Assembly: GCA_003615045.1 (NCBI GenBank)
Contig: ML014165.1
Span: forward strand, 48,278-112,277
Length of the DNA: 64,000 nt
Reading direction: 5' to 3'
DNA from: Caulochytrium protostelioides
Taxonomy: Eukaryota > Chytridiomycota > Caulochytriomycetes > Caulochytriales > Caulochytriaceae
The translations under genes and the position numbers were made by a program. The notes beneath the pieces were generated by a model. It saw nothing but the letters and a program-made list of their open reading frames with translations, was not told the origin of the DNA and did not search any database. Of this stretch, positions 40,625-50,540 are shown piece after piece (the stretch's first letter is position 1; each line of letters starts with the position of its first letter).

Positions 40625-41392
40625 AGAGGCACACGGATGGTCGCAACGAGCGACACGTTTCCTATAGAGGCGGCGGGAATGGGTGGGTCGGTGGGGGGGA
40701 CGATGATCTGTCCGGCAGACACGTCGCAGGTCAGCACCGGCTGTAGGCGGTGGCGGCAGGGATCAGGGAGGGAGCGAGAGGAGCGGACACGAAAGAAGGA
40801 GCGGATGTCGGATCGACGACAGAAAGCAGGGATCGAGTGGATCCTTGTCGTGTGGCACTCGACCGTAAGACACGCCTCACAGGCGGGTGAACGAGACTTC
40901 ACGAGCAAAGCGCACGCGGGAGGGACGAGTGCACGCCCGACAGGTAACGGATATCGGACACACCAGCGAGGGAAGCAACGTGGGAGCGGTCTGATTCGAT
41001 GGCGGTGCGGCGTGCTCCGAAGCGTCTGGCAGAGCGATCGATCGTCCTGGCTGGTGTCGGACAGCGGTATACGTCGGCGAGCCACCCGTCAGCAGGGACA
41101 CCGGCACGGCGCCAACTTTGGAGGGCCGAGCGGTCGGGCAGGACGGAAGAAACACGGCGCCTGGACACCCCACGCCGGTATACCTTTCCCGGGACACGTG
41201 CGATGCCAAGCGGCTGGGCGGACGGCGGTGGGCGTCGGCGTTGGCGTGGTCCCGACGTCCGGCGCCAACGGCGATGCGGCAAGGTGGTGGACGCTTGTCA
41301 AGCCGCGGGGCCGAGATTTGACAGACCGAACCGCGTCATCCGCGCCCGCCGTTCGAGCACGGCCGGGGGACGGAGGGAGGGGGGACCGACGG

Positions 41393-41458
41393 CGGGCGGC
41401 GGGCGGCGGCGGCGGCGGCGGCGGGCGGCGGCGGGCGGCGGCGGCGGCGGCGGCGGCC
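41393..41458. repeat. GGCGGGC/GGC simple repeat
   Basis: Tandem GGC and GGCGGGC units without coding context. Confidence 0.85.
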
Positions 41459-43019
41459 TGACAGCCGTCGGTGGACGGCGTGGGTGGCGCAGCAACCGCG
41501 GCTGCGGACAAAACTAGCCGCGGATGGCCGACCAAACACCGCGACGCCGTGCGATACGACGTGGAGGGTGGACGCTCGCGAAGCAGCGATCGCGGCGCAG
41601 AGGCCGGAAGCAACCTGGCGCACGTGGCCTCAGGGATCTCACGTGCTCGCACGTGGGCCGGACGGGTCGTCGGTCAGACGATTCCGAGTATGCAACGATT
41701 GAGCGCGGCTCCCGAAAAAGGGGCTGAGCGAGCCAGCAGAGCGGGATCCGTCACACCCGAGGCGACGGTCGATCGTGGACTGGCAATGATGGCGACGCCG
41801 CGAGGAGCCGACCTGAGCCGACCACCAAGGTCGTATGAAATGAAAAGAAAAAACAACGATGCAATGCTCGTTGTTGGTCTCGAGTCACAGCCGTTCACGA
41901 AGCGTCACGGCAACCGTGGCTTCGTCAGTGCTGTGGGGTCGCGAGTGGTTCAAGGTGTCATGACGCGATCCAAGATATGTGCACCAAGCCATACCCATGG
42001 GCGTATGACCCTTAATGGGCCTGGCTTGTGACCGCGATGCAGACCCTCTGAGTCCCACCAGGCCCGATCGTGGCGCAACGTGAAGGCGGGATGACCTGAA
42101 CACCAACACATGATATAGACGTTGCCCAAGGCCCGGGCGCCTGCGCGGAAGGCATCTGAGCGGGTATTCCTTCCGTGGCGCGGGTGGGACGGAGCGACGG
42201 CCCGGCGAGCTCGTCTGGCCCCATTCGCCGCCCCGGTCCATTCCACGGTCCATCTTCCATGCTTGGACGCTGGCTCGGGCGACGCCGACGGCGTGTCGAT
42301 GGCGACGAGCAGCGGGCATCGAGCGCTGATTCAGGCGCAGGCGCTCACGCAGACGCAGCGTGTCGTCTTGGGCAGGCTCCGCCACACGGCATCGGCGTCG
42401 GCATGGCCCGGGCCCTCCCGCGTCGCATCGGCGTCGCGGCAGACAGGTCCGACCGGTCGGACTGTCTCCGAGCACTCGCACGCACGAGCCGCTCCCAGAC
42501 AACACGGCACTCTACGGCGCCCCTGTCTCCGACGCATGGTCTCCGCTGACGACGCCATCCGACGGCGGACGGCGGACGGCCGAGAGCCCCCCCGTTCGCC
42601 GCTCTCGAACCATCACAGAACACTTGGCAAGAAAGTGTGTTTCACCGCCGCCGCCGCCGCCGTGGCCGCGATGGCGACGAGCGACCCGCGGCGACACGAG
42701 CGCGCGCCCATCGAGTCGCCGCTCGCCGAGTCGGCACCTTCCGCGTCGGCATGCTTGTTGCCCCATGAGGGACCCAGTGGGACCTACAAGCATGGCGTAT
42801 TGCCATCACGGCAACGTGGCTTGGCAATGAACCGTTATCCTACTGAGGAAATGAGATTGAGAGAGTAGAGAAGGTTGATAGACAAAGTTGAGGAGCTCGC
42901 CTCTGGCGAGCGACATACTTCGATCGTCCGTCGCCTATGGACGGCTGCAGCCTGAGCTTCCGGCGACCGCCGACTGTCGCTACTCATACGCTGAGGATCT
43001 CCGCAGGTCGGTCCCTGCG

Positions 43020-44150
43020 GTTCATGCCGTGGCTGGGCGACCTGTCGCCGGGGTTTCCCGCGACTGCCTTTCACCGCGAAATGCTTACTGCGCCCCTCGC
43101 CGGTCTTCGGACGACACCACGGCTGAGCCATGTGGCGGTCACCCCTTTCGTCGGCCGGTCGTTTGTCTTCCGAAACATGGGGCCCACACAGCAAGAACAG
43201 CACGACAGGCGTATTGCGGTGGGCGGCCTTGGAGGCCCTGGGCGCAACGGGGCCACACCAACATCTTTATCGCCATGGTGGGGTCCAAACGCCAGATCGT
43301 CAGCTGGAAGCTGACATGAAGCTGACACGAAAACAGTACTATGTGGAAGCCGGCATGAAAGCCGCATATCAGCAGTCAGACTTGGCAGCGCCATTTGAAA
43401 GAGCCGCTGCAGCGGCCGTCAGAGGTCAGCATCAAAGGCACAGCGCCCGCCGCGCACCACCGCTTCCTGGAGGTGTGACTCGCCACGGACGAGCCGCTGT
43501 GGGCCGAGTACATGAACCCGCGCTGGGCATGCCAGCGCCTCCGGCTATACGGTGGCAAGCAGCGCGGGTTTGCCCCGTTCTTCAGCCGCGTCGCCAAGGG
43601 GGGCGGCCACGGAGATGGAGCCCGTGGTCGCTGAAGTGGTGATCGCTTATGGCGCCTCCAAATTGGCCCCGGGGGGCAAGGGCAAGATTGCCATCTCGAC
43701 CGCTCGGGCGTACAAGGCGTACGCCCATCGGTCCCGCACCGTCCTGGCCGACGACTTCCGGACGGCCCAGATACATGCCGAGACGAATCGGGTCCTGAGC
43801 AAAATGGAAGAGCCCGGGACCCAACAGCCGTGCCGATCTCTCGCGCGTCCTGGGCGCGCGCCCACCCGACCGCGCCGAGGGCGATCAACCGGATCCGCAC
43901 GACCCGAGTGTATGCCCCGACGCATGTGATCGTAAAACCCGGGCAACGCCGGAGGACCCCAATTCGAGGCTCGCTGTGGTGTAAAGCCACCAACCGCAAG
44001 TTTGTGAACCGCGATCTCGATGCCGCGATGTGCCTCCGACCCTGCCTGGGCGTCCCCGTCAGACGGCGATATACCGCAACCCCGGGCATGGGCCACTGCA
44101 GCCCAAGATCGGCAAACTTATCCGACACGGAACCAAATTACGCGCTGCCT
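43020..44150 (+). pseudogene. decayed Fanzor/TnpB-like RNA-guided nuclease gene
   Basis: Fragments of one protein appear in order on the + strand but in changing frames. From 43233: GGPGRNG, where a RuvC-I Asp-Pro-Gly is expected. Then, one frame over, HTNIFIAMVGSKRQIVSWKL (43254-43313). Next LTRKQYYVEAGMKAAYQQ (from 43322), then LWAEYMNPRWACQRL (from 43497, after an in-frame TGA). Then VVIAYGASKLAPGGKGKIA and VLADDFRTAQIH (43636-43780), and VYAPTHVIVKP with LWCKATNRKFVNRDLDAA (43905-44030), matching the RuvC-III N-R-D-x-(N/D)-A-A. Last, LQPKIGKLIRHG (about 44098-44133). This order, with K-L-T-x-x-x-Y-Y after the DPG segment, the Y-G-x-x-K-x-x-x-x-G-K-G block, the F-R-T element and the C-terminal R-D-x-N-A-A, is that of eukaryotic Fanzor proteins, relatives of transposon TnpB. 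At least six frame changes, the stop, and loss of the first Asp and most zinc-knuckle Cys show it is dead. The N-terminal limit is uncertain. Confidence 0.7.
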
Positions 44151-45650
44151 CTGCGCCCTGGAGGGCTCTCCCCCTGGAGGTCAGCACGGAGGGCACGGGG
44201 TGCGTGTTGGGTCGTGGAGGGTGGGCCCAAAGTCTCTTTAAAATGAATATAAAGATCGCGGTGGAAAACGCGAAACGCAGACGACTCCCTTGATTGTTCC
44301 TTGCTGTGTCATCCTGGGGGTTTCCTCGGTTCGGTCTTTGTTGTCGGCTCTGCCAGCTCCGCCATTGCACCATGAGTCCATGGCCAGCGAGCCGTGGAAA
44401 CGGGTCGGCTTGGATGCGGCTCGGGCTTTTTTTTTTGGTTCGGGACGCGGGTGCACACACGAATGGTTCTGTGTTTTCGGCGCGCTTCGATACCACCCAG
44501 ATTCCAGAAACGGGTAAAAGCGCCAAGGATGCGAGTCGGAACGCCAGCTGCCGAAGCCGCCGGCGAGATGGCCTGATCCTCCTGTGGTTGGGCCTTTCGC
44601 GATCGGCGCCGTCGAGTCGTGTTTGGGCGGATGATTTGTCTTGCCATTATCCCAAAGGACGGCTTCTCTCCCTCTTTTTTTCCTTTTCGGAGCTTCGCCT
44701 TCCGCCCCCCTTTTTTGCCCCTTCTCGCGAAACTCCGCTCGGGGGCCACTGTTTGCGGGGGGGCGTGCCTTGTCGTGTGACGCGGGATGCGCGATGCAGG
44801 CGATCGTTGCCGATGGCCAAGATGGTGTGGATCCCTTGCAGATCCCCTGTCCGCTTCCATGCGGTCGTTCGACGGCGGCGGGCCGCGACTTCCCTCTTCG
44901 ACTCCCGCTTCAATTTCGATGAATCACGAGCGATGATCATCACAAACACGTCGCACGCGACTCACCCGCACGCGTCTGCTCTGGCTCTGGCTCTGCTCGA
45001 CGCGTTTGCTCGAGGATGCCGATGCCGATGACCAGCGTCGCACCCATCGGGGAACGATGGAACCGCCGAAGCACGAACCGCGGTATCGAGCCGGAGGGTC
45101 GCACAGAAGGACGCCGTGGTCGATCTCCGCGAACGAGGGTGGTAGGGCGGGGCACCGGGGACTCAGCGGGCACCGGCAGGAGACGCGGCGCCAGCGGCCC
45201 CTGCTCGGGTCGGAAGGCGGTGGGTTCACCCGCCAACGAAGGAAACGGAGGGCAGCACCCGAAAACTGGAGCGAGCGAGGCCGTCTGAACCTTAATTCGT
45301 GTCCTCCACCCACACCCACCCCCGCCGCTGGCCGGTATATCGGCGCGCCTAGCGGTGGCCGATCGTCCACGCCATTCGAGAAGATCGGCCAGGCCGTGGC
45401 AGGCACGATCCAAGGGCTCCATGCTGCCCCTCGGGACCTCGCCGCACTGTCCGCCCGGCTCGCTCCTTGCCGCCCGCAGCATCCGATCGGCTCGTCTTCT
45501 GCGCTCCAAGGGCTCTGGGGTCGCTCCCTTCTTGAGCCACGAGCGACGCGCGAGGAGACGCATGCCGCCCCTCCCGGCGTCGCGACTCACATCGTGGCAC
45601 GTGGCGCCTCGTACCGCGCCGTGCTAGGCCATCTCCCACCCGCCAGAGCC
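44151..45650. other. intergenic, upstream of LIM-RapGAP gene
   Basis: No recognised gene. Several poly-T/pyrimidine tracts (about 44429-44438 and 44670-44720) lie on the + strand. The LIM-RapGAP frame is open from 45006, but the part before 45651 has no domain and is probably 5' UTR. Confidence 0.45.
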
Positions 45651-48600
45651 ATGGTCGCGCCGCCGTCGCCGCCGTCGCCGCCCGCCTGCGCCGACTGCTT
45701 GAAGCCCGTGTATCCGCTCGAGGCGATCGCCGCCGGCGCCAAGCACTTCCACCGCGGCTGTCTCCGCTGCGCGCGCTGCCGCCGCCTCCTCACTTCCGCG
45801 TCCTACATCGTCGCCGGCAACGAGATCGTCTGCATGGTCCACTCACGCCCCGGCTCGGCCGCCGCCTCGCCGACCGCCTCCGCCACGGTCTCTGCTTCGG
45901 CGACGACCGACCGTCCGCGCCGCGCCGCCGACGCCGACGGGTTTACCGCCGAGGGGCTCGCCGGCGGCTACCACTCGGCCGGCGACCTCCTCGCGGCGGC
46001 GGCCACGACCGCCGCGCGGGATACCGCTGCCCGGGGAGACGCCGCCGCGTGGCGGTCGAGCGACCAGCTGCGCGCCGCGCCGCACAAGCCGAGTGCCGAT
46101 GCCCACAGCCGCAGTCGTCACGACGCCGACGCCGACGGCGCTGGCGATCACGACGTCGATGCCGACGCCGACTTGACAACGCCGCTGACGGCGTCCGGAT
46201 CGGTGCTCTCGCCACGCGGTTCGCAGAGCCGGCGGCAGCCGCTGTCGGCCCGGCCACAGCATGCCGTTTCGGGCGGCCTCCGCCACCCGTCATGCGACAC
46301 CGTCGCGCCGGCATCTACCGCCTCGCTCTCCGCGGCGCTCTCGACCGCCCAGTCCGCCTCGCTTCTCTCGCCCAAGATCGAGGTGTATATCGAGCAGAAC
46401 TTTGTCCGGAACCGCGTGCTCTCGTTCAGCGACCTCGGCACCCCGAACACCGTGGACAGCACCCGCCGCGGCCTGACGGGCGGCAGCCCCACGCCGACCC
46501 GGACGCCGTCGTTGGGTACGACCGCCACGGCGGCCGCCGTGGCGACGGCGCTCACGGCGTCGCCGGCCACGACGCCGATGGCGTCGCCGACGCTTGCAGC
46601 AGCCCCCACCGCCACGATGCCCGCTCTAGCAACACCGGCCGCGGGGGCATCGGCCGCGGGGGCATCACCCGCGGTGACGGCGGCCACGATTTCGACAAGT
46701 CCTGCTGCGCCGCCCACGCCGTTCGCCGTCGCTTCCGCGCTTCTCAGCGGCGCCTCAGACCGGCGCAAGTCCGCGAATGCACCGCATTTCGCCTCGACGC
46801 TCGCGCTTTTTTCGCTCTCCAGAACCTCGATCATCCAGGAAGAGACCGGCACGCGCGCTGAGAGCCGAGAGTCGGACGGGAGCCTCGCGAGCCATGTTGC
46901 GGACGGCAGCGTCGCAGCCCTCGTCACGGACCGGCAGGCCTGGAAGGCGGCGAGCGCACCCGAGACGGCGCCCGAGACGGCACCCGAGACGGCGGCCGCG
47001 ACGGCAGACGCCACGGCGTCGTTCTTGCCGGAGCGCACGGACGCCGACGGCCTCGGTGACCTCAGCGCGTCCTCAAAGAGCCCGCGGGGCCGCGGGCTCC
47101 AGGTCAACACGGCGCCGGCGCCCGCGGCACCGGGCGACGCCGGTGCTGTCCCCAACAACACAGGGCCGTCGTCTGCGACGCCGACGACGGCGGCGGCAGT
47201 CAACGCCGCGGGCTACGACACGACCTGGCTGCGGTTCGCGGAGCGCAAGTCGCCGCGCCGCTCGAGCGCCTCGTACGCCCACCACGGCGCCGGCTCGCCG
47301 GCGAGCGCCGGGCTCGGTGGCGTCGGTGGCGTCGGCGGCAGCGACCCCTACCACCAAATCGGCAAATCGCACGGCCGCGAGATCGTCGAGGCCATTATTC
47401 ACCCGAAGGACGTGATCCTCGACCCGCTGGACGCCGCCGGCTCGCTCGAGCTCCTGGTGCGCAACGCGTCGGACATGGGGATGCCCGGCTTCGAGCGGAG
47501 TTTCACGGGCCTCTCGCAGCGCTCGGGGCCGCACGTGGGGACGCCGGGCGGTGCTGTGGCCTCGGGTGCCGAGACGCCCACGAGTGGGATCGATCTCGTG
47601 ACGCGCCCGCTGCACGCGGCCGCCGCGGCGCCTTTCCGTCCCGAGGCCGGCTCGACCGACCTCCTGGACCACGCGGCGACCGCGCCTGTGAGCCCCGTGC
47701 TCGGTCCCCGCGGCGCGGCTCTCGGATCGGCGCCGCAGCCTCGATCAGCGCAGTCGCTGCTGTCAGAGCAGGGCGCGACCCCGGCGTCGGCCGCCGAGCC
47801 ATACCTCATCGTGGCGCTCGAGCGCTGCGCCGCGCTGGCGCGGTTCCTCGGCAGCAACGACGCGGCGCAACTCGCCGTCGGATGGCAGAACCTCCAGAAC
47901 CTGGTCGAGAAGATGCTCGCCGGCCTGAAGGAGACGCTCGAGCGCGCGGATCCGACCGTGAGCACGACGGGGATTCGGAGGCAGATGCAGGCGTTGCGGT
48001 CACGGCTCAAAGCCGACTCCAAGGACCCGTTCGACCAGATCGCCGCCGTCACGCTGAAGGACGTGGAGGCCCTCGCGGCATCCATCCGGCAGCTGCGTCG
48101 GGGTTTGCAGTGGTTTGAGCTTCATACCCTCATCGCGCGGCGGCCCGGGTACCGTCTGGAAGTGTGGAACCATGCCGCCGGGCCCGTTGACTACGGTCAC
48201 ATGGCGCTCGAGCATCTCGATACGGACGTTGACTGGTACCGGCACTACTTTGTGGGCAAAGTGCACAAGACCTACATCGGCCTCGCCCACAACGGCCCGG
48301 TGCTGATCTCGGTGGTCCACGAGTCGGCATCCTCGCCGTCGCCGGCGTCGTCGTCTTCAGGCAAAACGGGGATGGGCTCCTCGGAGATGCTGCATCGCTC
48401 GGGGCCGAACGAAATATCCTCGTCGTTGGCGGCGGAGGGCGCCCCCGGGCTGATCGCGCGATGGTCAAGCGGCGGCGTCCATGGCGCCTCGGCGACGGCG
48501 GGACCATCTGCACCCGTCACAGCCGCGGCCACAGCCACGGCCGCGACCACACAGGCGGCATTCTCGGCGCCAGCCGCCGCGCCCGTGACGCCGGCGCAGT

Positions 48601-50243
48601 GGCGCATCATTGTGCGGCAGAAGGAGCTACCGATCGTCCGCGGCGTGGTCCAGGACTACGTGCTAGCGCAGTCGAGCACGCTGTGGTCCCGGGGCACCAA
48701 CGCCAAGGCGGCGATCGAGCGGATGCTGAAGGACACGCACAAAATGACGAAGCTCCTCAAAACGAGTCAGGACGCGCAACTTGAAAAGCGCCTGCTCCAG
48801 TTGGACGAGCTGCAGCGCGTCAACCGCTACAAATTCGGCGTGCTGTATGTGCAGCACGGGCAGACGGCGGAGGACGCGTGGTTCGGCAACCACGATGTCG
48901 TTTCGCCCGCATGGGACGCCTTCTTGGCTGTCCTGGGCGACCGCGTCGCGCTCAAGGGCTATGCCGGCTCGTATGCGGCGGGCCTCGACACCAAGAACGG
49001 CCAGACCGGCACAGACGGGCTTCATACCACGTGGCGCGACAACGATGTCATGTTCCACGTGTCGACGTTCCTGCCATACTCTGCCACCGACCCACAGCAG
49101 ATTCAGCGCAAGCGCCACATCGGCAACGATATCGTCTGCCTCGTCTTCCTCGACGCCATCGCCACATGGCCGGATGGGCCCGGCGGGTTCGCCGACGCCG
49201 ATGTCGTTAACAACGCGATCGTGCCCTTCGACCCGGCCTTAATCGCCTCCCAGTTCCTCCACGTGTTTCTCGTCGTTCAGCCCGTCGTGCTCCAGTCCAC
49301 GGGTCGGCACGGTTGGCGCGTGATGGTCACGCGGCTCGAGGCCGTCCCGGCCTTCGGTCCGCCGCTACCGGACCCGCCCGTCTTCACCGATCCCGCCGCG
49401 CTGCACCACTTCCTGCTCGCCAAAATGGTCAACGGCGAGAACGCCGCCTACCACTCTCCGCGCTTCCGCAAGCCTCAGACCCGCACCCGCAACACGCTCC
49501 TCGACGACATCCTCACGCGGTACGGCGACCTGACGCCCGCCGAGCTCGTCGTTCGCTCGAGCGACGACGTCAGCTCGAGCCCCCCGCAGGTCGCGCCGGC
49601 CCGCGTCGCCCGCGCCATCTCGCTCGACCGCGGCACCGTTGCCGCGCGCCGCGGCGGTGGCAGCGGCGCCGCGGCCTCCGAGGCCCACGACGGCGATGAC
49701 GGCACCACGGCCGCCGCGGTGTCGCATGATCCCGCCGATCGCGGCGCCGCGGCACGGGATGCGGCGGCGGCCATGCTGAGTCCGGTGCCCGGCATGCTGC
49801 AAACGGGTCGCGCCTCGTCGACGGGCGCGATGCCCTCGGCGGGCGACAGCAGTCTCCGCGGCAGTACGACCGCGAGCCCGGCGGCCGCGACGGTGGTCGT
49901 GCCCCCCGCGACGACGAGCAACACCCCGTACGGCTCGCGACCGACGACGGCCCACGGCGTGAGCGAGGCGGCCGCGGCCCCGACGCCGGCGCCGGCGCCC
50001 GCCAGCCGCCGGCCGAGTCTGACGGCGTTCATGCTCGGTCATCCGTCGGGTCCGAGCACGCCCGGACCCGGCGGCGCGTCGAGCCTGCCCGCGAGCAAGC
50101 GGCCGACGTTGGTAAGCTCGCTGGCGTCGCGGTTCGCCCGACGGCCGTCGACGGTCACGCCGCCGACGGCGATGGCGGCCGCCGCGCCGAATGGGACCGG
50201 GCGGAGCCGCGAGTCCTTGGAGCAGCGGCATCCGACCAAATAG
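45651..50243 (+). CDS. LIM domain-RapGAP protein, 1530 aa
   Basis: Probable GTPase-activating protein for a Rap/Rheb-like small GTPase, with one N-terminal LIM zinc domain. The LIM domain is at residues 10-65 (CADCLKPVYP, KHFHRGCLRCARC, NEIVCMVH). The RapGAP catalytic domain is at about 1050-1270: RYKFGVLYVQHGQTAEDAWF, then NDVMFHVSTFLPY and RKRHIGNDIVCLVFLD, which holds the catalytic Asn-thumb residue (GND). VPFDPALIASQFLHVFLVVQ and LHHFLLAKMVNGENAAY follow. A conserved pre-domain (about 700-900) includes a helical stretch and LEVWNHAAGPVDYGHMALEH. The rest is Ser/Ala/Pro-rich. The ATG at 45651 is chosen because the LIM domain follows directly; the upstream open frame to 45006 looks non-coding. 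Convergent with RRP5. Confidence 0.88.
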   Translation: MVAPPSPPSPPACADCLKPVYPLEAIAAGAKHFHRGCLRCARCRRLLTSASYIVAGNEIVCMVHSRPGSAAASPTASATVSASATTDRPRRAADADGFTAEGLAGGYHSAGDLLAAAATTAARDTAARGDAAAWRSSDQLRAAPHKPSADAHSRSRHDADADGAGDHDVDADADLTTPLTASGSVLSPRGSQSRRQPLSARPQHAVSGGLRHPSCDTVAPASTASLSAALSTAQSASLLSPKIEVYIEQNFVRNRVLSFSDLGTPNTVDSTRRGLTGGSPTPTRTPSLGTTATAAAVATALTASPATTPMASPTLAAAPTATMPALATPAAGASAAGASPAVTAATISTSPAAPPTPFAVASALLSGASDRRKSANAPHFASTLALFSLSRTSIIQEETGTRAESRESDGSLASHVADGSVAALVTDRQAWKAASAPETAPETAPETAAATADATASFLPERTDADGLGDLSASSKSPRGRGLQVNTAPAPAAPGDAGAVPNNTGPSSATPTTAAAVNAAGYDTTWLRFAERKSPRRSSASYAHHGAGSPASAGLGGVGGVGGSDPYHQIGKSHGREIVEAIIHPKDVILDPLDAAGSLELLVRNASDMGMPGFERSFTGLSQRSGPHVGTPGGAVASGAETPTSGIDLVTRPLHAAAAAPFRPEAGSTDLLDHAATAPVSPVLGPRGAALGSAPQPRSAQSLLSEQGATPASAAEPYLIVALERCAALARFLGSNDAAQLAVGWQNLQNLVEKMLAGLKETLERADPTVSTTGIRRQMQALRSRLKADSKDPFDQIAAVTLKDVEALAASIRQLRRGLQWFELHTLIARRPGYRLEVWNHAAGPVDYGHMALEHLDTDVDWYRHYFVGKVHKTYIGLAHNGPVLISVVHESASSPSPASSSSGKTGMGSSEMLHRSGPNEISSSLAAEGAPGLIARWSSGGVHGASATAGPSAPVTAAATATAATTQAAFSAPAAAPVTPAQWRIIVRQKELPIVRGVVQDYVLAQSSTLWSRGTNAKAAIERMLKDTHKMTKLLKTSQDAQLEKRLLQLDELQRVNRYKFGVLYVQHGQTAEDAWFGNHDVVSPAWDAFLAVLGDRVALKGYAGSYAAGLDTKNGQTGTDGLHTTWRDNDVMFHVSTFLPYSATDPQQIQRKRHIGNDIVCLVFLDAIATWPDGPGGFADADVVNNAIVPFDPALIASQFLHVFLVVQPVVLQSTGRHGWRVMVTRLEAVPAFGPPLPDPPVFTDPAALHHFLLAKMVNGENAAYHSPRFRKPQTRTRNTLLDDILTRYGDLTPAELVVRSSDDVSSSPPQVAPARVARAISLDRGTVAARRGGGSGAAASEAHDGDDGTTAAAVSHDPADRGAAARDAAAAMLSPVPGMLQTGRASSTGAMPSAGDSSLRGSTTASPAAATVVVPPATTSNTPYGSRPTTAHGVSEAAAAPTPAPAPASRRPSLTAFMLGHPSGPSTPGPGGASSLPASKRPTLVSSLASRFARRPSTVTPPTAMAAAAPNGTGRSRESLEQRHPTK

Positions 50244-50368
50244 GCTGCTCCAACAAGCGATCGACCGCGCCAGAACGGGCGACGGGCCAATGCCATCGGT
50301 GATGCCGTTCTTCATCGCATCTTCAAACTTTTTTGGGATCTGCCTCATGTGCATATGAAAAGTGTATA

Positions 50369-50374
50369 AATAAA
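50369..50374 (+). terminator. AATAAA polyadenylation signal, LIM-RapGAP gene
   Basis: A perfect AATAAA lies 126 bases after the LIM-RapGAP stop, in an A/T-rich part of the 297-base spacer shared with the convergent RRP5 gene. Confidence 0.5.
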
Positions 50375-50540
50375 CGGTCATATCGTGCTGTAAGCGTGCG
50401 TATGACAAATCAGAAAAGGCCCGCGACCCCCCGATGCGAGGCGGCTCAAGATCATCGAGAAAGAGAGAGAGAGAGAGAATTTCTCGATAATGGGCAAGGA
50501 ACCTGACGAGCGAGGGCGGGACCGGCATTGCGCCTTGATT

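Larger units (their letters stand above)
40359..43019. other. gene-poor region upstream of nucleotidyltransferase gene
   Basis: No frame here shows a recognised domain on either strand. Visible items are the palindrome at 40608-40624 and GGC-rich runs at 41393-41458. Together with 43.0-45.65 kb it forms the largest gene-poor block of the window. Confidence 0.45.

Noticed and set aside
43376-44128. 250-codon minus-strand ORF over the Fanzor relic
   Set aside because: It is antisense to the ordered Fanzor-like fragments on the + strand and has no domain of its own.
45006-45650. Upstream extension of the LIM-RapGAP frame
   Set aside because: The 215 extra residues have no domain and look like translated leader. 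The ATG at 45651 precedes the LIM domain directly.
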